Of a DNA stretch of 64,000 bases, positions 35,160-46,875 are shown one piece after another. Position 1 is the first letter of the stretch, and every line of letters starts with the position of its first letter. The notes beneath the pieces were generated by a model that worked only from the letters and a program-made list of their open reading frames with translations, was not told the origin of the DNA and ran no database searches. The DNA comes from Nicotiana tabacum (lineage: Eukaryota; Streptophyta; Magnoliopsida; Solanales; Solanaceae): NCBI RefSeq assembly GCF_000715075.1, contig NC_134080.1, forward strand, positions 40,900,758 to 40,964,757, read 5' to 3'. Position numbers and translations under genes: made by a program.

Positions 35160-35900
35160 CAAGGTGTGATGACCCGAAAGGTCATCACTTGTTTTAGAAA
35201 TAAATTCAGTGTTCCGAGACCTTAAAACCTCCTTTTTTACCTCATCTCGATTTGCGTGCGTGGTCCGAACATATATCCGGAAAGCTTTTATGTGAAAATA
35301 TGAGAAATATAAATTTCTAGAGTTAAAATTTGATTATGGTTGACTTTGGTCAATATTTTGAGCAAACGGACCCGAATCTGTGGTCCGACAATCCCGGAAG
35401 CTCCGCAATAAAATATGAGACTTGGGCGTATGCCCGGAAATGAATTCCGAGGTCCCAAGCCTTAGAAATCAATTTTTGAAAGAAATTATTTTGCTGAATT
35501 ATTTATGAAATAAAGAAAAGAATTAATGTTTGAAACCATTGGTATCGGGCCCGTATTTTGGTTCCAGAGCACGGTACAAACTTGTTAAAGTATTTAAATG
35601 ATAACTGTGAAATTTGGTGAAAAACAGTGTTTATTTGACGTGATTTGGACCTCCGGTTGAAGAGTTATGAACTTTAAGTGTTCTTGATGAAAATGATGAG
35701 TTTTGAGTTTTAATTCATAGTTTTACATGTTATTTTCCTGATTTGATTGCACGAGCAAGTCCGCATGATGTATTTGGGTTAGTCTACATGTTTGGTTTGG
35801 AGCCCCGAGGGCTCGGGTGAGTTTGGATAGGCCTCAGAGTGAAATTTGGACTTAGGAAGTTGCAGGTTTTTAGCTGGTATGTTGCAGGTCTGCAGGCTTG

Positions 35901-36143
35901 ATCGCAAATGCGAGATCGAAAATGCGAATAATCCATCGCAAAATGCGAGAGAAGGCCTGGGCAGAGCTGATCGCAAATGCGATCATTTCTCCACAAATGC
36001 GAAGAGGCCCAGAAATCCCCCTTGGTCGCAAATGCGACTCCCCCGTCGTAAATGCGAGTTCGCAATTCCGAACAGTGGTCGCAAATGCGAGTGTAGCAGG
36101 TCCTAAAGGGTTCGCAATTGCGAACCCTGATCGCAATTGCGAC
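35901..36143 (+). repeat. Palindrome cluster in LTR A
   Basis: About ten copies of TCGCAAATGCGA and related forms, with TTCGCAATTGCGAA at the end. Compared with gypsy 1, 2 and 4 (TCGCGAACGCGA) both arms are changed together. Counterpart in LTR B: 45571-45787. Confidence 0.85.
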
Positions 36144-36868
36144 ATCTACGATCTGCAAATTCATAACTTAGCCGAAAATCTTTCATTTTTCAAACTCTTT
36201 CAAAATCAAAACACTCTTGGGCAATTTTTCAAAGGCAAGTACTCTTCCAAATCAATTGTAAGTTATTTCTAACTTGTTTCTGTTAATCTTTAACATCTTT
36301 TCTCATGATTTCAACTCAAAATTAAAGGTTTTCATGAGGAAATTGAGTGTTTTGGGTATAACCTAGGTTTTTCAAATTTTGGGAATTTGGACCTCAATTT
36401 GAGGTCCGATTTCAAAACAAATTATATATTTGGGTTTGTGGGGGAATGAGTAATCGGGGTTTGGTCCGAACCTCGGGTATTGACTATGTGGGCCCGGGGG
36501 AGATTTTTGACATTTTGATTTTTTTTTAGAAAACCTATTTTCATGCATTGTAATTGATTCATTTAGCATTTATTGATATAATTAAGTAACTTGTGGCTAG
36601 ATACGAGCGAATTGGTGGTGGAATCAAGAGTTAAAGCGATAGTTGAGGCTTGAATTGTGTTTGTGGCATCGAGGTAAGTGATCGGTCTAATCTTAGCTTA
36701 AGGGATTAGGAGTTGTGTCTTATTTGCTACGTGTTAACTGTGGAGTACGGCGTATAGGCATGGTGACGAGTATCTATACGTCGGTGTCAAGCATGCCCGT
36801 GAGTCTTGTGTTGTAATTTTATGACTCCGTTGTGGTTTATTCGTGCTTCATATGAGAATTATATTATT

Positions 36869-37191
36869 GTTCCCTTACTAGGATGTTGTTGTGATATTAT
36901 TGTTCCTTTGCTGGGATGTTGTTGCAATATTATTGTTCCCTTGCCGGAATGTTATTATTATATTATTGTTCCCTTGCCGGAATATTGTTGTTACATTATT
37001 ATTCCCTTGCCGGGATTCTTTTATGATTGGAGTTGATAAATGAAATGGGAGCGGGTTGCATGCCAACAACGGTAATAAATGAAATGGGAGCTGGTTGCAT
37101 GTCTGCAATGGTACTATATGAAATGGGAGCGGATTGCACACCTGCGACGGTACTATATGAAATGGGATCGGGTTGCACGCCTGCAACGGTA
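36869..37191 (+). repeat. Two hairpin minisatellites in LTR A
   Basis: 36869-37018: five units of about 33 bp, TTCCCTTGCCGGGATGTTGT (stem TCCC/GGGA, loop TTGCC). 37048-37191: four units of 37 bp, GGGAGCGGGTTGCACGCCTG followed by CAACGGTA (stem GTTGCA/TGCAAC, loop CGCC). Confidence 0.85.
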
Positions 37192-37929
37192 TTACATGTT
37201 TACTTGTTTTGCTTATTTCCTTATCTTTTACTGGTAATTAATTTATGGCGTTCCTTACATTTCTCTACTATTATTCTGTTGTTATCGGTTACTCCCCGCA
37301 GCATGTTTCCCCCGCCTAACTTTAGTTTTAATTATCTGCTTTTATTTCTGCTATATATGATTTAACTCCTCAGGTTTATTTGATAGTTTGGTCATAGCCT
37401 CGTAACTACTTCGTCGAGGTTAGGCTAGGCGTTTACCAGCACATGAGGTCGGTTATGCTGATACTACACTCTGAACTATGTGCATATACTGTTACCGGAG
37501 CGTTTGGACCGCAGTGAGGGTGCTATCTTCTGTCCACTCAGGCAACCCGAGGTAGTCCTGCAGATGGCCGCGGGCCTTGGCGTATCCTCCTATCACTTCT
37601 CTTTCTGTTTTTACTTATTCAGAGACAGATTTATGTATTTTATTTAGACCTTATTTGTAGTATTCTCAGACAGTCCGTGACTTGTGACACCAAATTCTGG
37701 GTAGTATTGTACTTCAAATTATGTAGTAGTGTTTGGTTGAATTATTAAGTTTTCGTCTTTCGCATTTCCGGTTATTTAATTTATCCCGCTGTTTAATCAC
37801 TTATTATTTTAAATGTTGAACATGTTTAATAAAAAGTGTAATGATTTTATAATATTTGGCTTGCCTAGCTTCTACGAGTAGGCGCTATCACGACTCCCGA
37901 TGGTGAGAAATCCGGATTATGACACAAGG

Positions 37930-38604
37930 TATTAGTCGATAATTTATGCGGTTAGTTTTGTTCATAATATTGAGATATTTAGTGAATATAAACTTTTGCT
38001 TAGGATATTTTTGTCGTGGAAAAAACTGTAAACAACCATCACTTCTGCTTCTATGGAAAAGTTATTTCAGTCTCTTTCCCACAGTAAATGATACAACTTC
38101 CCCAAAAGTTTGGTCAAATTGCTTAAACTCTTCAATATAAGCACCTTGTTAAAAAAAAACACATTTGATTTAAAAGCTTGGCAAAGACAGACTATTAAAT
38201 TGTTTGTCCTTGGGCTATGGTTTTTAAATAAAGAATTATTAAGAGAAGTTTGGTTCTTTTTTTTTTCTCTTTTAAATAAATAGAATCCCCTAGGATACGA
38301 TGCCTTCTATATCTTACAGGAGAAGGACAAGCTCAATTTTTTTGGGAGTTCATGAAGGTGAGAATTTTACATAGATTACTTTTGACTTCTTTTTAAGTGA
38401 CCGTTAGTTAATTTAGCTTAATCATTCATTATAAATTTTAAATTTGTTAAATTGTTAACTCTAAAAATATTTTTAACGAACCGTTGAGAAGTGTCATAGT
38501 TTTTCTAAACTTTGATTCACGATACTGTATTACTTTATTAAATTTATTTATTTTGAGATTAAAAAAAGACAAAAAAGAAAAAAGATAGAAAATAAATACT
38601 GTAC
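37930..38604 (+). repeat. Duplicated flank, copy 1
   Basis: Non-coding AT-rich DNA right of LTR A, starting TATTAGTCGATAATTTATGC. The same sequence with scattered differences follows LTR B at 57760-58462. A 25-bp stretch with the palindrome AAAACACGTGTTTT, present in copy 2, is absent here (at about 38100). Confidence 0.88.
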
Positions 38605-39529
38605 TGTTGGCCTAAGTAAGTTTGTTTTGATGATTGACAAAAGAACACACACATGAACCAGGTCCATACACAATATACACATACACAGGCAGATTCAAGC
38701 ACAAGGCATGCACGTAAAGGAGATAAGCTTAAGTGGTTATATCTGATATCTCATGAACGAAAAGATTGCATAATTGATAAGGAGCATGACTCCTTATTCG
38801 AAGAAAACTCTATCCTAGATAAGGGAGGAGTTAGAAGTTGAAGATAACTAGAACTCTTCCATCAAGGAAGAGTATAACATTAGAACTCTTGTTATTTCCT
38901 ATTCTACTTACTCTATATATTTCAGGATGTTCTCATTTTACAAGTACACACATACAATGAAGTTAAACGAGAGTTGAGAGTAAAATAGTAAGGCATTTTG
39001 CAAGCAATTTCTGTGTGATTCAAGTGTGCGAACCTGAAGCTACATGAACCAGATAGAAGAACCAGTTCCAAGTGTCTGTTTTTATTCTAGTTTTATTGTA
39101 GTGGGGCTTTTGAATTGTACCTTTCAACTTTTTCTAGAAGCATTTGTACTAGGTACTCTGAGTATATTGTTCAAGTTAGAGTTAACTTGAAATTGTCGCA
39201 ACAATCTAAGACTGGTTGCCACAAAGGGTTAGAGGTAATTCTTAGAGTTACTAGAGTTTTGTAAACGTAGTTTTTGGCTCAGTGATTTAGTGAAGTATTG
39301 GAAAAAAACCTACTGGATAGTAGGTCGTATTCTTTTCACCGTTTGAGCCAAGTGTTTTTCACATAAAAATACTTGTGTCCTTTACTTTTTGTATTTATTA
39401 TTCCACAACTATAGTATAGGAAACACATAAAAGAACCAGGTCCTTCTATAATCTGTGCACGCAAAATATTGGACACCACACAAATTACCCCTTCCCCTTT
39501 CTTGTGTGGTATTGAAGTATTAAATACCA
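38605..39529 (+). repeat. Copia 3 5' LTR, copy 1
   Basis: 925 bp starting TGTTGGCCTAAG and ending AAATACCA; TGGTATCAAAGC two bases later (39532-39543) matches the initiator-Met primer site with one change, which defines it as a 5' LTR. A TATA-like ACTCTATATATTTC is near 38909. No 3' LTR is in the window. Copy 2 is 58463-59388. Confidence 0.8.
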
Positions 39530-39585
39530 ATTGGTATCAAAGCGGATTATCCTTGAAGAGGCTAACACTTAAGGAGAAGATCAAG

Positions 39586-40403
39586 ATGAGTGCGCCACCT
39601 AAAAATTGGGAAGGAAAATCCACTGCTAGGACACCACTCTTTAATGGCCAATACTACTCTAGGTGGAAGTCAAGAATGAGAGATCATATACAGAGAGAGG
39701 ATTATGAGCTATGAGACATTGTTACTGATGGTCCACTAGCTACTTTGAAGAAAAATACTGAAGGAGTAGATGTGCCAAAGACAACAACTGATTGCAATGC
39801 TGGAGATCTAAATAAATGGGAAAAGAATGCCAAATCCAAGAAGTGACTTGTTTGTGGACTTGGTTCAGATGAGTATAACAGAATCCAAGGTTCTACTACT
39901 AAACAAATGTTAGACACACTGCAAGTGGCTCATGATGGGACAACTCAGGTGAAGAGATCTAGAGGAACTCTACTGTACTCTTAGTATGAGAAATTTGCTA
40001 TCAAGGATGGAAAAACCATTCAGGAGATGTACACAAGGTTCACTACATCGACAAATGAACTAAAATCTCTTAGAAGGATTATCCCTGAAGAAGAAAGAGT
40101 TGAGAAGATACTCACTAGGGTCTTGCCAATAACTTGGGAAAGCAAGATCACTACCATCTAGGAATTAAAGAATATTGCCACTCTCATACTAGATGAATTG
40201 ATTGGAAATCTCACTGCTTATGAACTTAGGAGACAAATCATGAAAATGAATGTACCTAAGAAGGAAAAGAGTTTGGCACTCAGAAACATTGAAGGTTCTG
40301 ATTTGGAAGATAATGAAATGGCAATGATCACCAAATATTTCAAGAAATACCTAAGGAGAGGAAAGAGTTCTTCAAGAAGTGGAAGCTACAACAAGGCAAG
40401 AGT
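39586..40403 (+). pseudogene. Copia 3 gag, copy 1, broken and cut off
   Basis: From ATG the protein begins MSAPPKNWEGKSTARTPLF, the N-terminal start of a copia gag (Tork-like style: FNGQYYSRWKSRMRDHI). In-frame stops occur at about 39712 and 39844 and later. Conserved pieces continue (TIQEMYTRFTTSTNEL, LTAYELRRQIMKMN, KEKSLALRN, MITKYFKKYLRRGK). At about 40403 the sequence changes abruptly to gypsy gag, so zinc knuckle and pol are missing. Confidence 0.8.
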
Positions 40404-41430
40404 AGTGCATCTTCTGAGGATCCCCAGAATCATTTGGATAGTTGTCATGAGGTTCTCAGGAACATGGGGATAGTGGAGACCAATGAAGTCGACTTTGCTA
40501 CTTTTCGCTTATTTGGATCCGCCAAGACTTGGTGGAGGGATTATTGTTTGGCTAGACTAGTGGGGTCACCAACTTTGACTTGGGATCGATTTTCTCAGCT
40601 ATTTTCGGAGAAGTTCTTCCTGTTAAGCAGAAGGAGATCTATCGGAGGCAGTTTGAGCATCTTCAGTAGGGTTCTATGACTGTTACTTAGTACGAGACCA
40701 AGTTTATTGATTTGGCCCGTCATGCTCTACTTATACTTCCCACTGAGAGAGAGAGAGAGAGAGTGTGAGAAGGTTCATTGAGGGACTCATTCAGCCTATT
40801 CGACTTCTGATGGCTAAGGAGACGGGAAGTGAGATTTCTTTACAGGAGGCGGCCAATGTGGCCAGGAGAGTTGAGATAGTTCTATCGCAGGGAGGTGATA
40901 AGTGGTCTGATAAGAGGCCTCGTCATTTAGGCAGATTCAGTGGCGCCTCATCTAGAGGCAGGTATTCATATGGTAGAGGGAATCCTCCTAGGCCTTTTCA
41001 GTAAGCACTTCAGGTTTCTCACAGTGCTTCAGGTGGCTGTGATTCTCATATGCAGTATTCTGATCAGCAGTCCTACAGTGCACCACCAGCTCCTATCAGT
41101 GCACCGCCACTTCAGAGTTTTCAGGGTCGTCAGCCCTAGAAGCCGAGGTCTTGTTTTACTAGTGGTGACATGAGACACATTGCTAGATATTATCCTCGAG
41201 CACCGAGCAGTTCTCAGCACCAGGGTTCCCATGCCATGGTTCAGGCACCGAGTGTTCCACCGCCCGCCCAGCCAGCTAGAGGTAGGGGTAGAAATGCTAG
41301 AGGTGGAGGTAGAGGTATTAGAGGTGGAGCTCAGGCCACTAGACGTAGAGGCCAACCAGAGCAGGCCGTCCCAGAGATGTAGTTCAAAGTGGTGGGGCCT
41401 AGCCCCGATGTTATGCTCTTCCAGCCAGAC
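40404..41430 (+). pseudogene. Gypsy 3 gag, 5' end missing
   Basis: Starts inside gag: GTGCATCTTCTGAGGATCCC encodes the conserved ASSEDPQ stretch, followed by FATFRLFGSAKTWWRDYCLA and, after frame breaks, RRFIEGLIQPIRLLMAKETG and QEAANVARRVE, all typical of chromovirus gag. The zinc knuckle is damaged: near 41153-41195 two of its three cysteines are replaced (CFTSGDMRHIARYY). A Gly/Arg-rich linker follows. No primer site, leader or gag start exists on this copy. Confidence 0.85.
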
Positions 41431-41915
41431 CTGAGGCTGAGGCTTCCGATGCAGTTATCACAGGTACTGTTTTGGTTTATAGTAGAGATGCTTCAGTTCT
41501 ATTTGATCTAGGATCTACGTACTCCTATGTGTCATCTTATTTTGCACCATATCTGGTCATGCTTAGTGATTCTTTGAGTGCTCTTATATATGTGTCTACA
41601 CCGGTGGGTGATTCTATTGTAATAGACCGCGTCCATCGTTCATGTATAGTTATGATTGGGGGTCTTGAGACTCATGTAGATTTGTTACTTTTGGACATGG
41701 TTGATTTTGATGTCATATTGGGGATGGACTGGTTATCACCTTACCAGGCTATCTTGGACGGTCATGCCAAGACTGTAACCTTAGCCTTGTCGGGTTTGCC
41801 TTATTTAGAGTGGAGAAGGACTCTTGGTCATTCTACCCATAGTGTTATCTCATATATGAAGGCTCGACATATGGTCGAAAAAGGGGTGTTTGGCTTATTT
41901 GGCATATGTTCGTGA
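41431..41915 (+). pseudogene. Gypsy 3 aspartic protease region
   Basis: Open at 41472-41915. LFDLGSTYSYVSS is the active site with Asp kept and the next residue changed from Pro to Leu; DFDVILGMDWLSPY is the second conserved block. It runs out of frame before the polymerase. Confidence 0.85.
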
Positions 41916-43280
41916 TTCTAGTGCCGAGGTTCCTTCTATTGATTCTGTGACTGTTGTTCGTGAGTTTCTTGAGATATTTCCTTCAGACCTGCCGGGTTTG
42001 CTACCCGACAGGGATATTGACTTCTGCATTAATTTGGCTTCGGGCACTCAGCCCATTTTATTCTGCCATATCGTATGGCCCCGCTTGAGTTGAAAGAATT
42101 GAAGGAGCAGTTCCAAGACTTGCTTGAGAAGGGCTTCATTAGACCTAGTGTCTTGACTTGGGGCGCCAGTGTTGTTTGTTAAGAAGAAGGATGGATCATT
42201 GCAAATGTGTATAGATTACCGGCAGTTGAACAAGGTTACAATCAAGAATAAGTATCCATTGCCGAGGATTGATGATTTGTATGATCAACTTCAGGGTGCC
42301 AAGGTATTTTCCACACTCGGTACGGGCATTATGAGTTCTTGGTGATGTCATTCGGGTTGACAAATGACCGAGCAACTTTTATGGATTTGATGAACCGAGT
42401 GTTCATGCCTTACTTTGATTCGTTCGTGATAGTCTTCATTGATGATATTTTGATCTATTCCCATAGCCGGGAGGAGCATGAGAAACATCTGAGAATGGTC
42501 CTCCAGACTTTGAGAGATAGTCAGTTGTATGCAAAGTTTTTGAAGTGTGAGTTCTGGTTGAGTTCAGTTTCTTTCTTGGGTCATGTTGTATCAGTAGAGG
42601 GTATTCAGGTAGATCCGAAGAAGATAGAGGCAGTCAAGAACTGGCGTAGACCAGCATCAACTATAGAGATCCAGAGTCTGTTGGGTTTGGCAGGCTATTA
42701 TTGTCGGTTTGTGGAGGGGTTTTTGTCTATTGCAGCCCCGATGACCAGGTTGACTCAGAAGGGTGCCCAGTTCAGGTGGTCGGACGAGTGTGAGGCGAGC
42801 TTTCGGAAGCTTAAGACAGCTTTGACTACGGTGCCAGTGTTGGTTTTGCCCACAGGTTTAGGGCCATATACACTTTATTGTGATGCATCTCCTATTGGAC
42901 TTCGTGTGGTGTTGATGCAGGACGACAAGGGTATTGTATATGCTTCACATCAGTTGAAGATTCATGAGAAGAACTATCCAGTCCATGATTTGGAGTTAGC
43001 AACCATTGTTCACGCGTTGAAGATTTGGAGGCATTATCTGTATGGCGTGGCATGTGAGGTGTTCACGGATCACAAGAGTCTTCAGTATTTATTCAAGCAG
43101 AAGGAGCTAAATTTGAGGCAGAGAAGGTGGTTGGAGCTATTAAAGGACTATGATATCACCATCTTATATCATCAGGGAATGACCAATGTGGTGGTTGATG
43201 CTTTGAGTAGGAACTCAACCAGTATGGGCAGTCTTGCATATATTTCGGTCGGTGAGAGACCGCTTGCTTTGGATGTTTAG
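41890..43280 (+). pseudogene. Gypsy 3 reverse transcriptase and RNase H, motif A deleted
   Basis: The N-terminal polymerase part (VREFLEIFPSDLPGLLPDRD) is frameshifted near 42060. At 42305-42316 about 70 bp are missing compared with gypsy 4: GTATTTTC joins directly to CACACTCGGTACGGGC. That removes the KIDLRSGY block with one catalytic Asp. Then 313 open codons from 42339 hold [19 protein letters not shown], the connection region, RNase H ([35 protein letters not shown]) and the end [11 protein letters not shown] at 43278 closes it. Confidence 0.9.
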
Positions 43281-43283
43281 GCT

Positions 43284-44844
43284 TTGACCAATCAGTTCGT
43301 GAGGTTCGATGTTTCTGAGACCATCCGTGTGTTAGCTTGCACAGTCGCTCGTTCTTCATTATTGGAGCGTATCCGAGATCTGCAGTATGATGATCCTCAT
43401 TTGTGTGTCCTTAGAGACACGGTGCAGCACGGAGGTACCAAGCAGGTGACATTAGAAGATGATGGAGTTTTGAGGCTGCAGGGTCGAGTTTGTGTGCCTA
43501 ATATGGATGGGCTTCGAGAGTTGATTTTAGAGGAGGCCCATAGTTCCTGGTACTCTATTCACCCGGGCGCCGCTAAGATGTATCAGGATTTGCGGCAGCA
43601 TTATTGGTGGAGGAGAATGAAGAAGGACATTGTTGCATATGTGTCCCGGTGTTTGAATTGTCAGCAGGTTAAGTACGAGCATCAGAGGCCTGGTGGTTTG
43701 TTCTAGAAGATTGAGATTCCTGAGTGGAAGTGGAAGCGTATCACTATGGACTTCGTTGTTGAACTCCCACGGACTTAGAGGAAGTTCGATCCAGTGAGGG
43801 TTATTGTTGATAGGCTGACCAAGTCAGCACATTGCATTCTGGTGGCAGTCTCCTATTCTTCCAAGAGGTTAGCTGAGATCTACATCTGAGAGATTATTCG
43901 TCTTCATGGTGTGCCCATGTCTATCATTTCGGACCGAGGTACATAGTTTACCTCACATTTCTGGAGAACAGTTCAGTGGGAGTTGGGCACACGGGTTGAG
44001 TTGAGCACAACATTTCATCCTCAAACGGATGGGCAGTCCGAGTGCACTATTTAGATTTTGGAGGATATGCGCCAAGCTTGTGTCATTGACTTTGGAGGCT
44101 CGTGGGATCAATTTTGGCCTCTAGCAGAGTTTGCCTACAACAACAGCTACCAGTTGAGCATCCAGATGGCTCCTTATGAGGCTTTATATGGTAGGCGATG
44201 TCGGTCGCCGGTTAGATGGTTCGAGCCGGGAGAGGCTCGATTGTTGGGTACGGATCTAGTACAGGATGCCTTGGACAAGGTTAGGATCATTCAGGATAAG
44301 CTTCATGCAGCTTAGTCCAGGCAAAAGAGTTATACCGACCGTAAGGTTCGTGATTTGGCATTCATGGTCAGTGAGTGGATATTGCTTCGGATGTCGCATA
44401 TGAAGGGCGTGATGAGATTTGGAAAGAAGGGCAAGCTTAGCCCTAGGTTCATTGGCTTGTTTGAGATTTTTGATCGAATGGGAAAGGTGGCTTACAGACA
44501 TGCGTTGCCGCCGAGTTTATCAGCCGTGCATCCAGTGTTTCATGTGTCCGTGCTTCGGAAGTATCATGGCGATCCATCCCACATGTTAGATTTTAGCACT
44601 GTCCAATTGGACAAGGACTTATCCTATGAGGAGGATCCGGTAGCTATTCTAGACCAGCAAGTTCGTCACTTGAGATCGAAGAGTTTTCCTTCTGTTCGTG
44701 TTCAGTGGAGAGGTCAGCCTACTGAGGCATCAACCTGGGAGTCCGAGTCCGATATGCCGAGCCGTTATCCCCATCTTTTCCCCGACTCAGGTTCTTCCTT
44801 CTTATGTCCGTTCGAGGACGAACGGTTGTTTTAGAGGTGAAGGA
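43284..44844 (+). pseudogene. Gypsy 3 integrase and chromodomain, broken
   Basis: HHCC site at 43284-43706 (SIHPGAAKMYQDLRQHYWW and CLNCQQVKYEHQRP). The core begins ITMDFVVELPRT with the first Asp kept, but is cut by several stops (for example after PRT, IYI and DRGT). The stretch HPQTDGQSE contains the catalytic Glu. An open part, 44355-44834, has the GPY/F module and a complete-looking chromodomain (VAILDQQVRHLRSKSFPS, VQWRGQPTEASTWE, SRYPHLF) and ends PFEDERLF. The polypurine tract TTAGAGGTGAAGGA abuts LTR B. Confidence 0.9.
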
Positions 44845-46875
44845 TGTGATGACATCATCACTTGTTTTAGAAACAAATTTAGTGTTCTGAGGCCTTAAAA
44901 CCTCCTTTTTACATCACCTCAATTTGCATGCATGGTCCAGACGTATATCCGGAAAACTTTTAAGTGAAAATATGAGAAATAGAAATTTCTAGAGTTACAA
45001 TTTGATTATAGTTGACTTTGGTCAATATTTTGAGCAAATGGACCCGAATCTGTGTTTCCACGATCCTGGAAGGTCCACAGTAAAATATGAGACTTGGGCG
45101 TATGCCCGAAAATGAATTCCGAGGTCTCAAACCTTAGAAATCAATTTTTGAAAGAAATTATTTTCCTGAATTATTTATGAAATAAAGAAAAGAATTAATT
45201 TTTTAAACCATTGGTATCGGGCCCGTATTTTGGTTCCGGAGCCTGGTACAAACTTGTTAAAGTATTTAAATGATAACTGTGAAATTTGGTGAAAAATAGA
45301 GTTTATTTGATGTGATTTGGACCTCCGGTTGAAGAGTTATGAACTTTAAGTGTTCTTGATAAAAATGATGAGTTTTGAGGTTTAATTCATAGTTTTACAT
45401 GTTATTTTCATGATTTGATTTCACGAGCAAGTCCGTATGATATTTTTGAGTTAGTCTACATGTTTGGTTTGGAGCCCCGAGGGATCGGGTGAGTTTTAGA
45501 TAGGCCTCAGAGTGAAATTTGGACTTAGGAAGTTGCAGGTTTTTAGCTGGTATGTTGCAGGTCTGCAGGCTTCGTAAATGCGAATAACCCATCGCAAATG
45601 TGAGAGAAGGCCTGGGAAGGGCTGATCGCAAATGCGAAGAGGCCCAGAAACCCCCCTTGGTCGCAAATGCGACTCCCCCGGCGCAAATGCGAGTTCGCAA
45701 TTGCGAACAGTGGTCGCAAATGAGAGTGTAGCAGGTCCTGAAGGGTTCACAATTACGAACCCTGGTCGCAATTGCAACATTTGCGACCTGCAAATTCATA
45801 ACTTAGCCAAAAAACTTTCATTTTTCAAACTCTTTCAAAAACCAAAACACTCTTGGGCGATTTTTCAAAGGCAAATACTCTTCCAAATCGATTGTAAGTC
45901 ATTTCTAACTTGTTTTTATTAATCTTTAACATGTTTTCTCATGATTTCAACTCAAAGGTTTTCATGGGAAAAATTGGGTGTTTTGGGTAGAACCTAAGTT
46001 TTCAATTTTTGGGGATTTGGACCTCGATTTGAGGTCCGATTTCAAAATAAATTGTATATTTGGGTTCGTGGAGGAATGATTAATCGGATTTTGTTCTGAA
46101 CCTCGGGTTTTGACCATGTGGGCCCGAGGGCAATTTTTGATTTCTTGGGAAAAACTTTAGAAAACCTATTTTCATGCATTGGAATTGATTCATTTAGCAT
46201 TTATTGATATAGTTAAGTAACTTGTGGCTAGATACGAGCGAATTGGTGGTGGAATCAAGAGGTAAAGCGATAGTTGTGGCATGAATTGTGTTCGTGGCAT
46301 CGAGGTAAGTGTTTAGTCTAACCTTAGCTTGAGGGATTAGGAGTTGTGTCTTATTTGCTACGTGTTAACTGTGGAGTACGATGTATAGGGATGGTGATGA
46401 GTATCTATACGTCGGTGTCAAGCATGCCCGTGATTCTTGTATTGTAATTTTTATGACTCTGTTATGGTTTATTTGTGCTTCATATGAGAATTATATTATT
46501 GTTCCCTTATCGGGATGATGTTGTGATATTATTGTTCCCTTGCCGGGATGTTGTTGTGATATTATTGTTCCCTTGCCGGGATGTCGTTGCAATATTATTG
46601 TTCCCTTGCCAGGATGTTGTTATTATATTATTGTTCCCTTGCCGGGATGGTGTTGTTGTATTATTGTTCCTTTGCCAAGATGTTTTATGATTGGTGCTGA
46701 TAAATGAAATAGGAGCGGGTTGCACGCCTGCAACGGTAATACATAAAATTGGAGCGGGTTGCACGCCTGCAACGGTAATATATGAAATGGGAGCGACTTA
46801 CACACATGCAATGGCAATATATGAAATGGGAGCGGGTTGCACGCCTGCAACGGTAATACATGAAATGGGAGCGGG
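44845..46875 (+). repeat. LTR B of gypsy 3, left part
   Basis: 3' LTR of gypsy 3, interrupted by gypsy 4; the rest is 56848-57754 (plus one copy of the 5-bp duplication). Starts TGTGATGACATCATCACTTG: the loop of the terminal hairpin found in LTR A is missing. Palindrome cluster 45571-45787; six-unit TTCCCTTGCCGGGATGTTGT array 46501-46682; the GTTGCA hairpin array begins at 46711 and is cut. Confidence 0.9.

Larger units (their letters stand above)
35165..37924 (+). repeat. LTR A: solo LTR of the gypsy 3 family
   Basis: 2760 bp, starting TGTGATGACCCGAAAGG and ending ATTATGACA. CAAGG stands on both sides (35160-35164 and 37925-37929), so this is a solo LTR with its own target duplication and not simply the 5' LTR of the gypsy sequence at 40.4 kb. 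It carries a palindrome cluster, a TCCC-N5-GGGA array and a GTTGC hairpin array. Confidence 0.9.

Noticed and set aside
36869..37018. Regular direct repeats with hairpins, CRISPR-like at first sight
   Set aside because: No unique spacers between repeats, no cas genes, plant nuclear context, and the array is part of an LTR present in copies.
35165..44844. LTR A as the plain 5' LTR of gypsy 3 with an insertion behind it
   Set aside because: CAAGG directly follows LTR A and the same flank follows LTR B; an insertion would not reproduce the target duplication and the right flank.
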